The notes under the pieces are model-generated. The model was not told where the DNA came from, did no database searches, and saw only the letters and a program-made list of their open reading frames with translations. The translations under genes and the position numbers were made by a program. Shown here one piece after another: positions 40,501-54,900 of a stretch of DNA of 64,000 nt (positions are counted from its first letter, which is position 1; every line of letters begins with the position of its first letter). Source of the stretch: Apostichopus japonicus (lineage: Eukaryota; Echinodermata; Holothuroidea; Aspidochirotida; Stichopodidae); NCBI RefSeq assembly GCF_037975245.1, contig NC_092576.1:27915611-27979610 (forward strand), read 5' to 3'.

Positions 40501-43500
40501 CGTTTTATTTCGTTAGTGACTGTCTTGTGATTGTGGGATGTTAGTACTGGTCAAGGCCTGTTTCAACTAGACCTAACTCTATGGAATTACACAGACTCAC
40601 GGTAGTTTTTCGCCCAGGATTGAACAAGAAACGTGGATTAGGATATTCACTGCTAAATTTGTTTATTGACAGGATACTTTTTCTGTGTTTGTATACTTTT
40701 GGATATTAAAACGAGTAAGTTAAGTACTATGTAAGTATATTGTACCGTACGGACCTATTGACGCTACGCTATGTAAAAGATGCCTCCATTTGAGTGGAAA
40801 TTTTGCTAATAAAATAAGCAATTTAACTAAAATTTCTGCTTATAATTGTCTTAAAACTTGTTGTTAACCTTCATGTGTTCTTGTTTTAAGCTAACAGCTT
40901 TTCAAACGCTCGAAATTGGAAGTCAAAAACAGTACAATTGTTCGCTATCTGTGTAGAAACAGTGCCTATATCAGCGTTTGATTTTCGCGGTATACAAACT
41001 TTGACGTCACACGGTGACCAGAGGCTCCTTTGGGTCAATCTCTGTTTTCAGACATTCCAGAGGTTAATGTCACGTGACTACCCAAAATGTCCATTTTCGT
41101 GGTCGTTTTTGATGGGTTATAGTAGGTTTTCGAAGATTATTTTTTACACATGTTGATTATGGGTATGTAAACTCCTAAATTAATGGAAAATCTCAACAAC
41201 AAAAATTGCCTCCATATTTGGTCTTTAAGTAAGGCAAACTGCCCACACTGACTCACTGTATAATCTGAGACCCTACAATGTTAACCCTGACTAATGACCT
41301 AATAAGTAAGGCAAACTGCCTACAATAACTGACTGTATAATCTGAGACCCTACAATGTTAACCCTGACTTATGACCTGAAGTAAGGCAAACTGCCCACAC
41401 TGACTCACTGTATAATCTGAGACCCTACAATGTTAACCCTGACTTATGACCTGAAGTAAGGCAAACTGCCCACACTGACTCACTGTATAATCTGAGACCC
41501 TACAATGTTAACCCTGACTAATGACCTGAAGTAAGGCAAACTACCTATATACTGACTAACTGTATAATCTGAGACCCTACGATGCATACCTTGGCTGATA
41601 GTGGTCACTGTGATCTTGATGGCTGACACCAGTAAGGGTACCATACTCTTTACACTGTCAAGATGTTTCTCTAGGAGTTCTCTGTGAATCTGGAAGGTAA
41701 GCTCCTTAGCACGAGCAGACACCATGTTGGCCATCGCAGTCATACCAGGAGTCAGGTTCTGAAACATTTATAACAGAAAGACATGGTATAGACTGGCAGG
41801 TGAATCCGGTCAGGGAGGTAGGAGAAGTGGAATGGACCGGCTGGTGAATCCGGTCGGGGAGATAGGAGAAATCGAATAGACCGGCTGGTGAATTCGGTCG
41901 GGGAGGTAGGAGAAATCGAATAGACCTGCTGGTGAATCCGGTCAGGGAGGTAGGAGAAGTGGAATGGACCGGCTGGTGAATCCAGTCGGGAGGTAACAGG
42001 GGAATTAGCCCACCATAGCCAATTTATCCAGATTCTATCACAGAGGGGATAAGTAGGTGGAGAGGTAAGTGGTTGAACCTTAACTAATTGGAAGGGGGGA
42101 TGGATGGGTGAGTGACAGGGAATTATTAAACCCAACATATACAATCCTGAATTATTTTCATGTTAAGGATGTACAGTATAAAGAAAGAGGTAAGGTACTT
42201 AACTCATTCAGAGGCATGGGAAGGGGGTGGGGAGGTGTGGAGGGATGGTGTGGAGGGATGGTGTGGAGGGGTGGAGGGATGGGCTTGGGAACAGCATGTG
42301 ACTATAATCTGTCTAGAATAACCATATACTATGATGTAACAGGCAAAGTATATGCTGTACCTCAGTGGGAATGCGCTGTTTTTAAGCAACATTAAGTATA
42401 TGTCATTAAGTTATTGTACCTAACAATACCTCTATGGCAACCCCCCAGATAAAAGTGTAGGGACTTTGATCAAATCCTGTCCCAATGTGACTGTTTACAA
42501 TTGTTTTTGTTTGAGACATCATGACCAAAATACGAAATGACTGGTTGGCCACAGCTGTGAGCAGGCCTTGACAGACAATATCTCTTTGATGGTTGAAGGA
42601 ATCTTGTTTTAGGAAATTATTTAGGAAACATCAAATCCATCCTTCCAAACCACATCTTTACCCCCTACAGTAAAATCCTCAAGTCCTTTTTCGAAAAACA
42701 AACTAGAACACTCTTTGCGGATCGGTTCTGAGAATCTGCAGGGACGTAAACAACGTTCACCGTCGACACGACACGATGTGGGTTGAACTTCCTTTAGACA
42801 GTGGTGTTGATTACAATGAAGACAGTTGAAACCATAAGCCAAAGGAAGGACGTAATTAAAAAAAAATTTACCGCCGCAATCCGAGCCGCAGCCATCAGAC
42901 TTTAGCTGGTATATACTGTACAAGAAGTATTTACACACCTCAATACAAATTTAATACTTGTCATCTCAAAAACTACAAATTATTCTAGGCTATATTCATA
43001 CTGTTAGAGCGCAGTAAAACTGCTGTGGCCATTGAAAATGTAACTTTAAAAGGTGGTTTAGAGAATCAGTGTACGTTACATTTAGTTCAAAAGTTTGATG
43101 AATTCAGGGCTTTTGCTTTCATACTGTAGCCAGTAACTACTAAGCTTACAAAAAAAAAAAAAAAAAATTAGCTTTCATGTTTTAATGACACACGTTTAGA
43201 GTAATTAGTTTAATTATATACTGAACTTGGTTTCATTTTTTCTTGTACATTTATAAAAAGCTTTATAGTTCTTGCCTGTTCTGTTTTCACATACAAGACT
43301 CCCATTTGCCCATTTTCAAAAAGGCTAAAAAAAGTCCATGGGCCTCCTTAGTTTTGTTTGGATTCCATGGTAGGGTTTGAACATGAGGGCAGGGTTTGAA
43401 CATGATGGCAGGGTTTGAACATAATGGTAGGGTTTGAACATGATGGTGGGGTTTGAACATGATGGCAGGGTTTGAACATGAGGGCAGGGTTTGAACATGA

Positions 43501-46500
43501 GGGCAGGGTTTGAACATGAGGGCAGGGTTTGAACAAAGATGGCAAGGTTTGAACACATGATGGTAGGGTTTGAAGAACATTAGGGCAGGATTTGAATATG
43601 ATGGCAGGGTTTGAACATGAAGGCAGGGTTTGAACAAGATGGCAGGGCTTAAACATGAGGGCAGGGTTTGAAGAACATGAGGGCAGTGTTTGAAGAACAT
43701 GAGGGCAGGGTTTGAAGAACATGAGGGCAGGGTTTGAACATGAGGGCAGGGTTTAAACATGATGGTAGGGTTTGAACATGAGGGCAGGGTTTGAACATGA
43801 GGGCAGGGTTTGAACACATGATGGCAGGGTTTGAACATGATGGTAGGGTTTGAACATGATGGTGGGGTTTGAACATGATGGCAGGGTTTGAACATGAGGG
43901 CAGAATTTGAACACATGATGGCAGGGTTTGAACATGAGGGCAGGGTTTGAACATGATGGCATGATTTGAACATGAGGGCAGGGTTTGAACAAAGATGGCA
44001 AGGTTTGAACACATGATGGTAGGGTTTGAAGAACATTAGGGCAGGATTTGAATATGATGGCAGGGTTTGAACATGAAGGCAGGGTTTGAACAAGATGGCA
44101 GGGCTTAAACATGAGCGCAGGGTTTGAAGAACATGAGGGCAGGGTTTGAAGAACATGAGGGCAGGGTTTGAACATGAGGGCAGGGTTTAAACATGATGGT
44201 AGGGTTTGAACATGAGGGCAGGGTTTGAACATGAGCCCAGGGTTTAAACATGAGGGCAGGGTTTGAACATGAGGGCAGGGTTTGAACATTAGGGCAGGGT
44301 TTGAACATGAAGGCAGGGTTTGAACATGATGGTAGGGTTTTAAACATGAAGGTAGGGTTTGAACATGAGGGCAGGGTTTGAACATGAGCGCAGGGTTTGA
44401 ACATGAGGACAAGGTTTAAACGTGAGGAGAGATGGAGAATTGTTTTCTAGGGGGGGGGGTGGAGGTGACCAGGGATAAGGTATTTTCCTGACAAGGTACA
44501 GCATGTGATAGTATAGGCATCACACAAGACCCCCCAGGGCAATTGATTTGATTCATATTTCATAACACACTGCTCGCCATACTGTACCAAGACATTCTTG
44601 GCAACGTTTTAATAGTCTGGGCTGAGGGGGCTGCAGCCATGCTTCAGAGGACTTAATCTTCTGTGCTCTGCAGTTTCACACACAATAGGCACAGCTTTTT
44701 TGTTTTGACATTCATGCTCTAATTTTGCAATCATGTGGATTCAGCAAAAACAGTGGGTTCCACAAAAATGTTGTGCCATCAATAGGCAGGCACAGTCACA
44801 ATGCCGTACACACTGTTCAGTTAATTTCCCGGCTTCAAACAAATCTAAATGACTACATGCCTCATGCCAAATGAGCCTGGACATCTTAATCCAACAAATG
44901 CCAACGTTTTGGGATTTCCTTGTTTTTATTTCAAACAGGAAACTTGATCAGTAGAGTATAATCAAGTGGAGAGGAAGGAAAAACAACTTGGCAGAAATGG
45001 AAAAAAAAATGAATTAATTATATTTGGACGAAAGATGTTCTGCATTTTGTATCCAAAGTTAAGGAGCGTGTTATTTCCTTCTTGGAGCATTTGTGATCCT
45101 AAGGTCATTAGGGTTAGGGGTAGGGGATTAGGGTTAGGGGATTAGGGTTAGGGGGAAGGGTACTGTAAGGGAGAAATGTAACAAGTAGATAGTAAATGGA
45201 TAACATTCTCCTTCCTTAAATTTGAACCAGTTGAATCACTAAATCTCAGCAGAGTTTTGGTTGTTTAGTTACTGCATTGATTGACGAGCCTGTTGACATC
45301 CAAATATAGCCCTGACATATACTGGAAAGTGAAAACATGTTAACAATCTTCAATTTCAAGTACTTTCACCCACAAAAGTCCTCTTCGCACAATATGAGAT
45401 TCAAATTGCACCCCCCCCCCTCTCAAAATCCAAATAAAGCCCTCACAATCACTGGAAAGTGAAAAGTTGGTGACACACTTGAGATTCAAATTGCTCTCCT
45501 CAACCCGCCTTACCCCCAAAAAACTTACAATTCAGAAACAGTAAACTGATGCATTTTGAATGTATGTCATTTAAATTTGTGGCATATATGCTACATTCTA
45601 GATATGTCATTTGCATGTTATATGTATGTTATATACGTATGCTATATGTACAGTATACTATATTATGCATGCTATCGTGTGCTATACGTATCCTATATGT
45701 ATGCTATATGTATGCTAAATATATGCTGTATGTATGCTATATGTATGCTATATATGTATGCTATATGGCATTCATAAATGATGATCATTCTAAGTTAGTA
45801 GTTGTTTGCATTGCATCAACCATGTCTGTCATTTTTTATGAACAATTAAAGTAAAATGCTATAGTCAAAAGAAAAATGCAAAATTTGATCAAAATGATCA
45901 TGCCAGTCAAAAATATGTTTGTTTTTTTTAAAAAGTAAAATTAAGGCTGCAAACGCCTGCTGACTCCACTAAGTTGTAATTCTACCGCTCGTTAAACTTC
46001 TTCAAATTTATAGTATTAATGCAATGGAAATCACAGATTCTACTGGGTCAAAATGGTGGCATTACCTGTCCCCACATGACTTTAGCCACTCAGTGACCAG
46101 CAGAGACAGGTTGCTAGGGTGACTAGTGCTAAACAGGTGACACCAGTTCACTTTATATAGGTCACAGGGTAGTGCCAGAGCGCTAATATTGCGAGGACAC
46201 AGGTAAGCGAGGAGAAACAAATATGCATGGAAAATTTCAGATATTTTCTCTCTTGAAACAGACTGGACTGATTAAGCTAATTAATTAAACTCTGGTAAGA
46301 TCAGGTAGTGTAGCAAATTGACCAAAACAGACCCAAAGGCTATTGTTTTAAGCAGACTGGACTAATCAAGCTAATTAATAAAATTCTGATAAGATCAGGT
46401 GGTGTAGCAAATTGACCAAAATAGACTCAAAGGCTATTGTTTTAAGCAGACTGGACTAATCAAGCTAATTAATGAAATTCTGATAAGATCAGGTAGTGTA

Positions 46501-49500
46501 GCAAATTAAACAAAATAGACTCAAAGGCTATTGTTTTAAGCAGACTGGACTAATCAAGCTAATTAATTAAATTCTGATAAGATCAGGTAGTGAAGCAAAT
46601 TGACCAAAATAGATTCAAAGTTTTAAAAGAGGCAGGCCTATAATTTTAGTTTCAACCCTGTGCTTTCAATAACAAATACCAATTGATGCTAGACAAATCT
46701 ACTCGCAAAAATCAAATGATCACTGGCTTTTCTCTGATTGACATACATCAGTTGGCTAATTTGGCTAAATTGTACTGGCTAATGGGAGCAGCCCATTAAT
46801 ATTTGCTAATTAATATTACTAATAACTAGTAATACAGGGCTTATATGGAGAACAGAAATCATACTGATTCTTTAACTGATGAGGTTGATCAAGTGTTAAG
46901 TTCTTATTAATGTCTACTGGCACAAAATTGCCAGTGCCTTTCTTTTCTACCGGCAAGTGGCCAAATCTACTGGCAATTTATGATGGATGTGTCAGATAAA
47001 TATACCACCAAATTTCAAGAGTCTTAAGAGGTGAAACTAACCTTGACAAACGTCACCAAATCTTGCATGCCTTCGATGACCTCGGCAACGACTATGTAAT
47101 CCAGGACTCCTTGGCAATGCTTGAGAATCTTACGAACTTCGGCTTGGTCGAAAACCAGAAGCAACTGAGCAGTTCCGCTTAAGATACCTGTCAAAAAAAT
47201 TGCAAAAGGAGGGAACATTTGTTAAAAGTACTTTTCACTCAAAGAGTCGTGGATGAAATAACTGCAGTCAAAGGTCGTAGGTCAAAATAGAGATTTGACC
47301 TTTAAAAGTTTATCTTGACTGAGGATATTGTGATGCGTGATGTAAACTTTTAGTATGAAACCTTTGATTCGAAAATACTGCAGTATTGGTGTGTTAGCAT
47401 ACATGTATAGTAGTAGATAGTACTACTACTCACCTGAAATGGTATTCTTATGTTAGCATATATAGTAGTAGATAGTACTACTACTCACCTGAAATGGTAT
47501 TCTGATGTTAGCATGTATAGTAGTAGATAGTACTACTACTCACCTGAAATGGTATTCTGATGTTAGCATATATGGTAGTAGATAGTACTACTACTCACCT
47601 GAAATGGTATTCGTTTGTTAGCATATATGGTAGTAGATAGTACTACTATTCACCTGAAATGGTATTTGTTTGTTAGCATATATGGTAGTAGATAGTACTA
47701 CTACTCACCTGAAATGGTATTTGTTTGTTAGCATATATGGTAGTAGATAGTACTACTACTCACCTGAAATGGTATTTGTTTGTTAGCATATATGGAAGTA
47801 AAAAGTACTCCTACTCACCTTCATAGATCTTCATGTAAGCATATATAAAGTAGTAGATAGTACTACAACTCACCTGAAATCGTATTCGTATGTATATAGT
47901 AGTAGATAGTACTCCTACTCACCTTCATAGATCTGCATGTCAGCATATATATAGTAGTAGATAGTACTACTACTCACCTGAATTGGTACTACACTATTAC
48001 TGTATGTACTGCAACTTAAGCACTGGTACAGTGATCATGCTTAGATCCTTGTAGTCATACTGATACTGGGAGGGCGTCTAATTGTACATGGTACTCTCGT
48101 ACTGTGATCATGCTTAGATCCTCACATTGAGAGTACATTTATTTACTCGTATTTACCCAGGGCAATTCTAATTTAATATTTGGTACTCAAGCCAGCTGTT
48201 GTACAAGTCCATCTTCTGTACTAGTGTACCACCAAGTATTATTTAAGCATGATGATGATATTGAAATTTGATTTCAAACAACACAGAAATCCCCCTCTCC
48301 CTCACCCCCCCCCCCCCGGAACCAAGAAAAAGAACTCAATCCAGAACTGGCTGTATTCAAAGATGACGATACAGTATATAAATTTCAATACCACTTCACA
48401 TTTTCTGACTAGTGGACTGGCTTTAGCACCAAGCCCACCCCTTTCTCTCCTCTCCCCTCCCCCTCAACGCAGTTCCTGGCAAACACCACCCAAATCCCTT
48501 CCAGATCTTTCGAACACTTCACAGCTCTAGTAGGCTTATAAAGAAAGCGAGAGGGAGAAGGGTATAAAATTTTGAACCTCTTGAACCCTCGATTAAAGTC
48601 TTCCTGGCCGAGACGGAGTAAGGGTCATCTCGGAGCATGAGGCTGGCCTGAAGTAGCCCGTTGGACGCCTCCTCCACCTTGTTCAGAGCCGGTGGCATGT
48701 CTTGCTTCAGGACCGTGTCCTTGGAGGAGTTGGTGGTCTCCCTGCCCACCCGGACCAGGTTCTGGACCGCGGCGCTGACCACGGCGATCTGCTGGGAGAG
48801 GTCCGGCATGGCGCTGCCATCTTCTGACGCTTCATGGAGGATGACCAACTCGGAGACCTAAGGGATCAAAAGTTTACAAGAAATGATTAAAATATTCCAC
48901 GAATGACTAGAATTAATCGATCGACTAATCGTTTGAATAAATTTGCAAGAAGAGGACCATGCAGGCTCTTTAGTCCTTGAATGATTGGAATTTACACAAA
49001 TGATTGGAATCAATTGATGAATCAATCAAATAAAACTGTGCAGAGGACGACCAGCTCTAAAACACTGAATATATATTTGCAATAATTTACACAAGTGATC
49101 AAAATTTACATCGGCGACTGAAAATCGATGGATCGATCGTTTGATCGGAGGAAAATTGAACAACGAGGACCATGCAGATCTCAAATTTCTCGAATGATTG
49201 AAATTTACAAAACTAAATGAAATTCATACTCGACTCAAATCCATCGATCATTTGGCCGAATAAAAACTGCACGAGGAATGACCATGCAGTTTCTAAACCT
49301 TGTATGACTGAAATTTATACAAAATGATTGGGATTTACACAAACAATTGAAATCAATTAATGGATTGATCAATGATCAAATAAAAAGAACAGTGCAGAGG
49401 GCGACCAGCTCTGTAAAAACTTGAATGATCAAAAATTTACACAAATGACTGAAATTTATTGATCACTTGGTATGTGAATTTTTGCGATAATGTAATTTTT

Positions 49501-51946
49501 TTTTAAATAATGTATATGAAATTGAATGAATGCATAATTTGAAAGTATTGGATTTGTACATAGTTCATTTCTGCTATCTGGAGTGCATCATAAAAAATAG
49601 TACCGAAATTTGGTCGGAAAAAAACGGTTTCGGTACTTAAACCGGTTTACCGTGCAAGCCTTTAAGTGTATGTACGGTACAGATAACTGGGTCATTCATC
49701 CATGCATAGGGTATGGAATGTTTCACTATCTGTGTCACACTGTACATACAGTACACTCCATATTGTTAAATGTACAGATATATACATCTCACACCACAGC
49801 GTGAACAGTATATTTTACCACTTTGTCCAATACAATGATCACACAGCCCACAGATGATGATTGTACACTGTACAGCATATAAGATGTAACTATCATAAGT
49901 ATGCCCAGAATGCTGGCCAGATGTCTACCCTGGAGATAGTCAAATTTAAAGTCGACTCACAAGTATGAGAGAAGTTCTAAGAGAGTTACTGTACACGCCT
50001 GGGGCTAATTAACTTATAGGTTACAATTAAGAGATGTTTTTTTTTCGACAGGTCAAGTACCTCTTGGCTCATGCAGAAGGTTCTACAGTAGGTGCACACA
50101 TATACAGTAGGTGCATATACAGCAGGTGCACATAGGTGCACATTAGGTGCACATATATATGCACATATATACAGTAGGTGCACTTATAGTAGATGTACAT
50201 ATACAGAAGGTGCACTTACAGTAGGTGCACATATACAGTACAGTAGGTGCACATATACAGTAGGTGCACATATATACAGTAGGTGCACTTACAGTAGGTG
50301 CACATACACCTGTGCACTTACAGTAGGTGCACATATACAGTACAGTAGGTGCACATATACAGTAGGTGCACATACTGTAGGTGTACATATACTGTAGGTG
50401 CACATATATACAGTAGGTGCACATATATGCACATATATATAGGTGCACTTACAGTAGGTGCACATACTGTAGGTGTACATATACCGTAGGTGCACATATA
50501 TACAGTAGGTGCACATATATGCACATATATACAGTAGGTGCACTTACAGTAGGTGTACACGTATATAGTAGGTGCACATACTGTAGGTGAACACATACAC
50601 TAGGTGCACATATATAAAGTAGATGCACATAGGTGCACATACAGTAGGTGCACATATACAGTAGGTGCAGACATACAGTAGGTGCACACATATACAGTAG
50701 TTGCACACATGTACAGTATCTATGCTAGATGTTTTCCATTAAAATAATACCATACTTACATAATATCTTGAGCAGATTATTATAATAAGATTTAGTGTAA
50801 GTTTGTACCCAGGTAAACATGTAGTTTAGGAATTAGGATATATTCATACATGTTTGCAGTAGGGTGTACACTGCCCAGGGCATGTAGTGCATGAATGGTA
50901 CAACAGGCTGTGTATAAATGTGCAATGGGAATCCAGCTACAAACAAACCTATACATACATTAATATTTTGTATGTACACGACTTTGTGTCACTCTAACTT
51001 AGGCCGCGGGCTGGGACGTAAATTGACAGTGATCCTAACGGCAGTAGCATACTGGGGTCCTTGAAAAAGAGCAGTACGGTACATAAGATGTTGACATTTC
51101 TGTTGAAATTATGACACCCTTTCACAAATTTCTGTGGCACAGAGGGGAGGAGGGATGTGGAGCATTTTGCCCTCCCCTCGTCCCGGCCTTGTGTTTTTGT
51201 AGAGTACTTACATACAGTAGTACTATACGGGGGGAGGGGTTGGTACTTTAATACCTTCCAATGACTGCAGAACAAGTAACATACATGTGTGTACATAGAT
51301 GTATACTTTACGATCGGTCCTACAATCGCACTGTACTGTAACAGTCAACAAATCGATCTTGTTAGGCAATTTACTCTCCGATTGCAAGTTCATGTACGGA
51401 GAGCCCATGCAACATAACATTAGTCTATAGGAGAACCCATCACGTTTTTTTGCTTACTCAGCAGTTACCTCATCAATTGATGTACACTATATATATGTGC
51501 TGTCTGTGCAGAATGTATGATCAATCACCTAATAGACTGACTGCGTTGTTATCAAGTTATCTAATCCTGCATGTTCATACCAGTAACATGGGAGAACTGA
51601 TGAATGTCAACTGTAGACTACTGTACTGTATGTACAGAGAGTGTTCAAATTCCAATCAATGTCTTTACTCCAAGTGTCACACATTGAAAAATGTAGTCTG
51701 AACTTACTGTAAGAGTTGGCACTGTATGGTTTGAAGTGTGTGCATTACTTACGACAATGTTTGAATTGAGTAAGTCCTAATTTTAATAAGTACCGCACAC
51801 CGGCGTGCGACGCTGCTTTTTGGGGATTAAGGTTACATTGTGTGACTCACTTGATAATCAGATTTCAGCTAGTGTAAATACGAAAACAAGATTAAACAAA
51901 GTTAAGATTGGCAGAGTTGTATGTAATGAATGGCTTCCATAATGAA

Positions 51947-51981
<35 letters not shown>

Positions 51982-54900
51982 TAATAACATTAATAATAAT
52001 ATTAATAATAATAATAATAATCACAGTGGAATTTTTATGGCGCCAAATCAGAAACAAGAAGTAGCCTCTCTAAGTGCTTAACAAAACAAGTCGATCACAA
52101 TCAAATGGAACAAGTAATTAAATGAGTCTTTAGGTATAACTCTTCAACGTAGAAAGTTTAGTATGCAAAATCTAATATGGGTCTGGTAGCTGGTTCCACG
52201 GATAAGGATCAGAGTAGGCCACATATCGGTACCCTTATGTTTTTATACGTGAATTGGGAAGAGAAAGGTAGGCATTGGCAGAGGAACCATGGCAACGGGC
52301 AGGAGCATTGGGAGAGAGATGTAAATATACCTCTACATGTACCGCACAAGTAACAAAATGTCAAAATGCTGTGTATTTGTGTAAATTTATGTATGGGAAA
52401 AGTGCACTGAATTTATGATTTCAGTAATTTAAAATTTAATCATACATTCAAGGATTTTCAGGCTTTTGAATCTGACTTACTGTGTGAGCAGGACACTGTA
52501 AATTGTACATAATTGATGATGATGATAATGATAATGATTATAATAACGAATATAATAATAATAATTATAATCATAATCATAATTATAATTATAGTAAAAG
52601 CAATAATATTTATAATAATAATAATAATAATAAAATAAAAATAATAATAATAATAATAACAATATCAATAATAATAGTAAAATAATAATAATAACAATAC
52701 TAATATTAATAATAATCTACATTACTGTAAGTATAATAATAATTATAATAATGTAGATTTATAATATACAGTAGTGCCACTCCAGGAAACGAGTACTGTA
52801 ACTGCCCATGGAGCTTTATATAGGGAATTTTGGAATTTCCGTTGCGATTTAATATAGTACCACTACTGTGGGAGAAGGGTCATATGGTCACAACTTGCCG
52901 AGTTATTAATTACACAGACTTTTAAATTACATTGATTTGATATTCAACTCAATGTTAATAAATTTTTCTTTCCTTACGTTTTGTGCGTGCTTATATCTAC
53001 TGTTAACAAAATGTATACTGAAATGAACAAAATGGCCTAAAAAGCAAAAGAAAACAGAATACGGGAAAAATGAAACTGAAATCAAAATTGTCATACTTGA
53101 CTTTGCAATTATTCATCTGGTTTTGAAGTATTGTGAAAAAAAAGAATGTTGTTCACCTCAGTAACTGTGTCACTGCAACTTTTGCCCTAGTAAGCAACAA
53201 ACACTACAGGTCACTTATGTTCAAACTCCCTGCATTTATAATTTAATATCTTTCCCCCATCAAAATAATCTTCTTTTTATATAGTAACTTTATATTCATA
53301 ATATACTTATGGCAAAACAAAAAATCAATAATAATATTAAGTGCAGACTACATTGCTCAGTTTGTGTTACCATGGTAACAAACATTTACACAAAAGTTTC
53401 AATACAATGCATTCATGTAGCTCCGGCATAGCTAATACTGCGATTTGAAAGCTTTGTGGACAATTTTATCATGAATTTCTCTTTCCCCATCAAAACAATG
53501 TTCTTAAATGAGATAATTTTATAGGGACTTACTGCATTTATATACTAAAATGGCAAAAAAGAATTTCATTCTCTAAATATTAAGTGCAGACTGCATTGCT
53601 CGGTTTGTGTTACCATGGCTACAAACTTGTGAATGTCACAAACATTTACACAAAAGTTTCAATACAATTGCATTCATGTAGCTTCGGCACAGAGTTTGTC
53701 TATCTACGATTTCAAACTTTTGTGGACAATTTTGGTGTTCCTAGTATTAAAGTTTTGTGTTAATAAATATATTACTAAAGCATACGTACATTCCCTTTAA
53801 ATCAATTTAAATTTGACAAATGAGTTTCCCCTTTTGTCTGAAGTTTGAGGACAATACAGATAAATTGCGAGGGTCATATTTATTGCCTAGCTTTTCATTA
53901 GCTGTTTTTATTAGATATTTATTGCCCATTACCCACTTCCCTCCCCCCACCTTTCTCCCCACCCCAATTTCCAAGTAAAAGAAGCCCGGTGTTATAGGGT
54001 AAACAGTTTAAGTACTGTACTACGAACGTTGTATTTATTGCCTAGCTTTATATTAGCTACAGTATTTTTTATTAGCTATTCCCTATTCCCCCACAACCTC
54101 CCCTCCCCTCCCCACCTCCCTCCCAAAACCCCCCAAATTTCCAAGTAAAAGGAGCCCGGTGTTATCTGGGGTAAACAGGTTAAGTACTGTAAGTGTGATT
54201 TTAGATACGAATACATTATTTTTAGTTGGAACCATCCAGCAACTCTTTGCAGGCTAAATTATATCCAGATAACATGTATGTATATGGGGATAACATACAT
54301 GTATATGGGGATAACATACATGTATATGGGGATAACATACATGTATATGGGGATAACATACATGTATATGGGGATAACATACATGTATATGGGGATAACA
54401 TACATGTATATGGGGATAACATACATGTATATGGGGATAACATACATGTATATGGGGATAACATACATGTATATGGGGATAACATGCATGTATGGAGATA
54501 ACAGTATATATGGGGAAATAACATGCATGTATATGGGGATAACATACATGTATGTATATGGGGATAACATACATGTATATGGGGATAATATAGTTATAAC
54601 CTACTGTATAAAATGAAAGATACAGTATATAAATGCTGTACATTGCACACCCCATTATCTCTGATCTTGTCTAAATACACTGTGTACATTAAAAAAATAG
54701 AAAAAAAAACCTTGTAACTGAATGCTGTACAACGGAAGCCCGTGTATGTCGACAGGGTGACAAACAGGAAGCAGCTCGACTTAAGATGCTGAGAAGTTGG
54801 AAATGTATCATAATTAATATAGTCTGCTTTCAAGATTATAGGTTCATACAATGTATACTTTACATACATATGTTTGTACTGCATTATAAAGTTAAAAACT

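Larger units (their letters stand above)
39190..41589 (-). other. intron 4 of vinculin
   Basis: Made almost entirely of a minisatellite (unit around CTGAGACCCTACAATGTTAA) interrupted by a 1.63-kb TTAA-flanked DNA transposon with a THAP-like ORF. About 270 bp next to exon E5 are non-repetitive. Confidence 0.8.
41759..47041 (-). other. intron 3 of vinculin
   Basis: About 5.3 kb. Contains a roughly 48-bp tandem repeat (41.8-42.0 kb), a broken Cys-rich ORF (42.6-42.9 kb), a 1-kb GGGTTTGAACATGA minisatellite (43.4-44.4 kb), a short telomere-like stretch (45.1 kb), a TATGTATGC repeat (45.6-45.8 kb) and a roughly 92-bp tandem repeat (46.3-46.6 kb). No vinculin exon was seen in it. Confidence 0.8.

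Noticed and set aside
43287-44412. Long minus-strand ORFs with [18 protein letters not shown] repeats
   Set aside because: They are the 18-bp minisatellite read in several frames; no start context, no unique sequence.
50092-50706. Long ORFs on both strands rich in Cys, Thr and Tyr
   Set aside because: Produced by the AGGTGCACATATACAGT repeat; open in several frames at once.
43370-54595. CRISPR-like arrays of short regular repeats
   Set aside because: Units are contiguous without unique spacers, and the gene context is eukaryotic.
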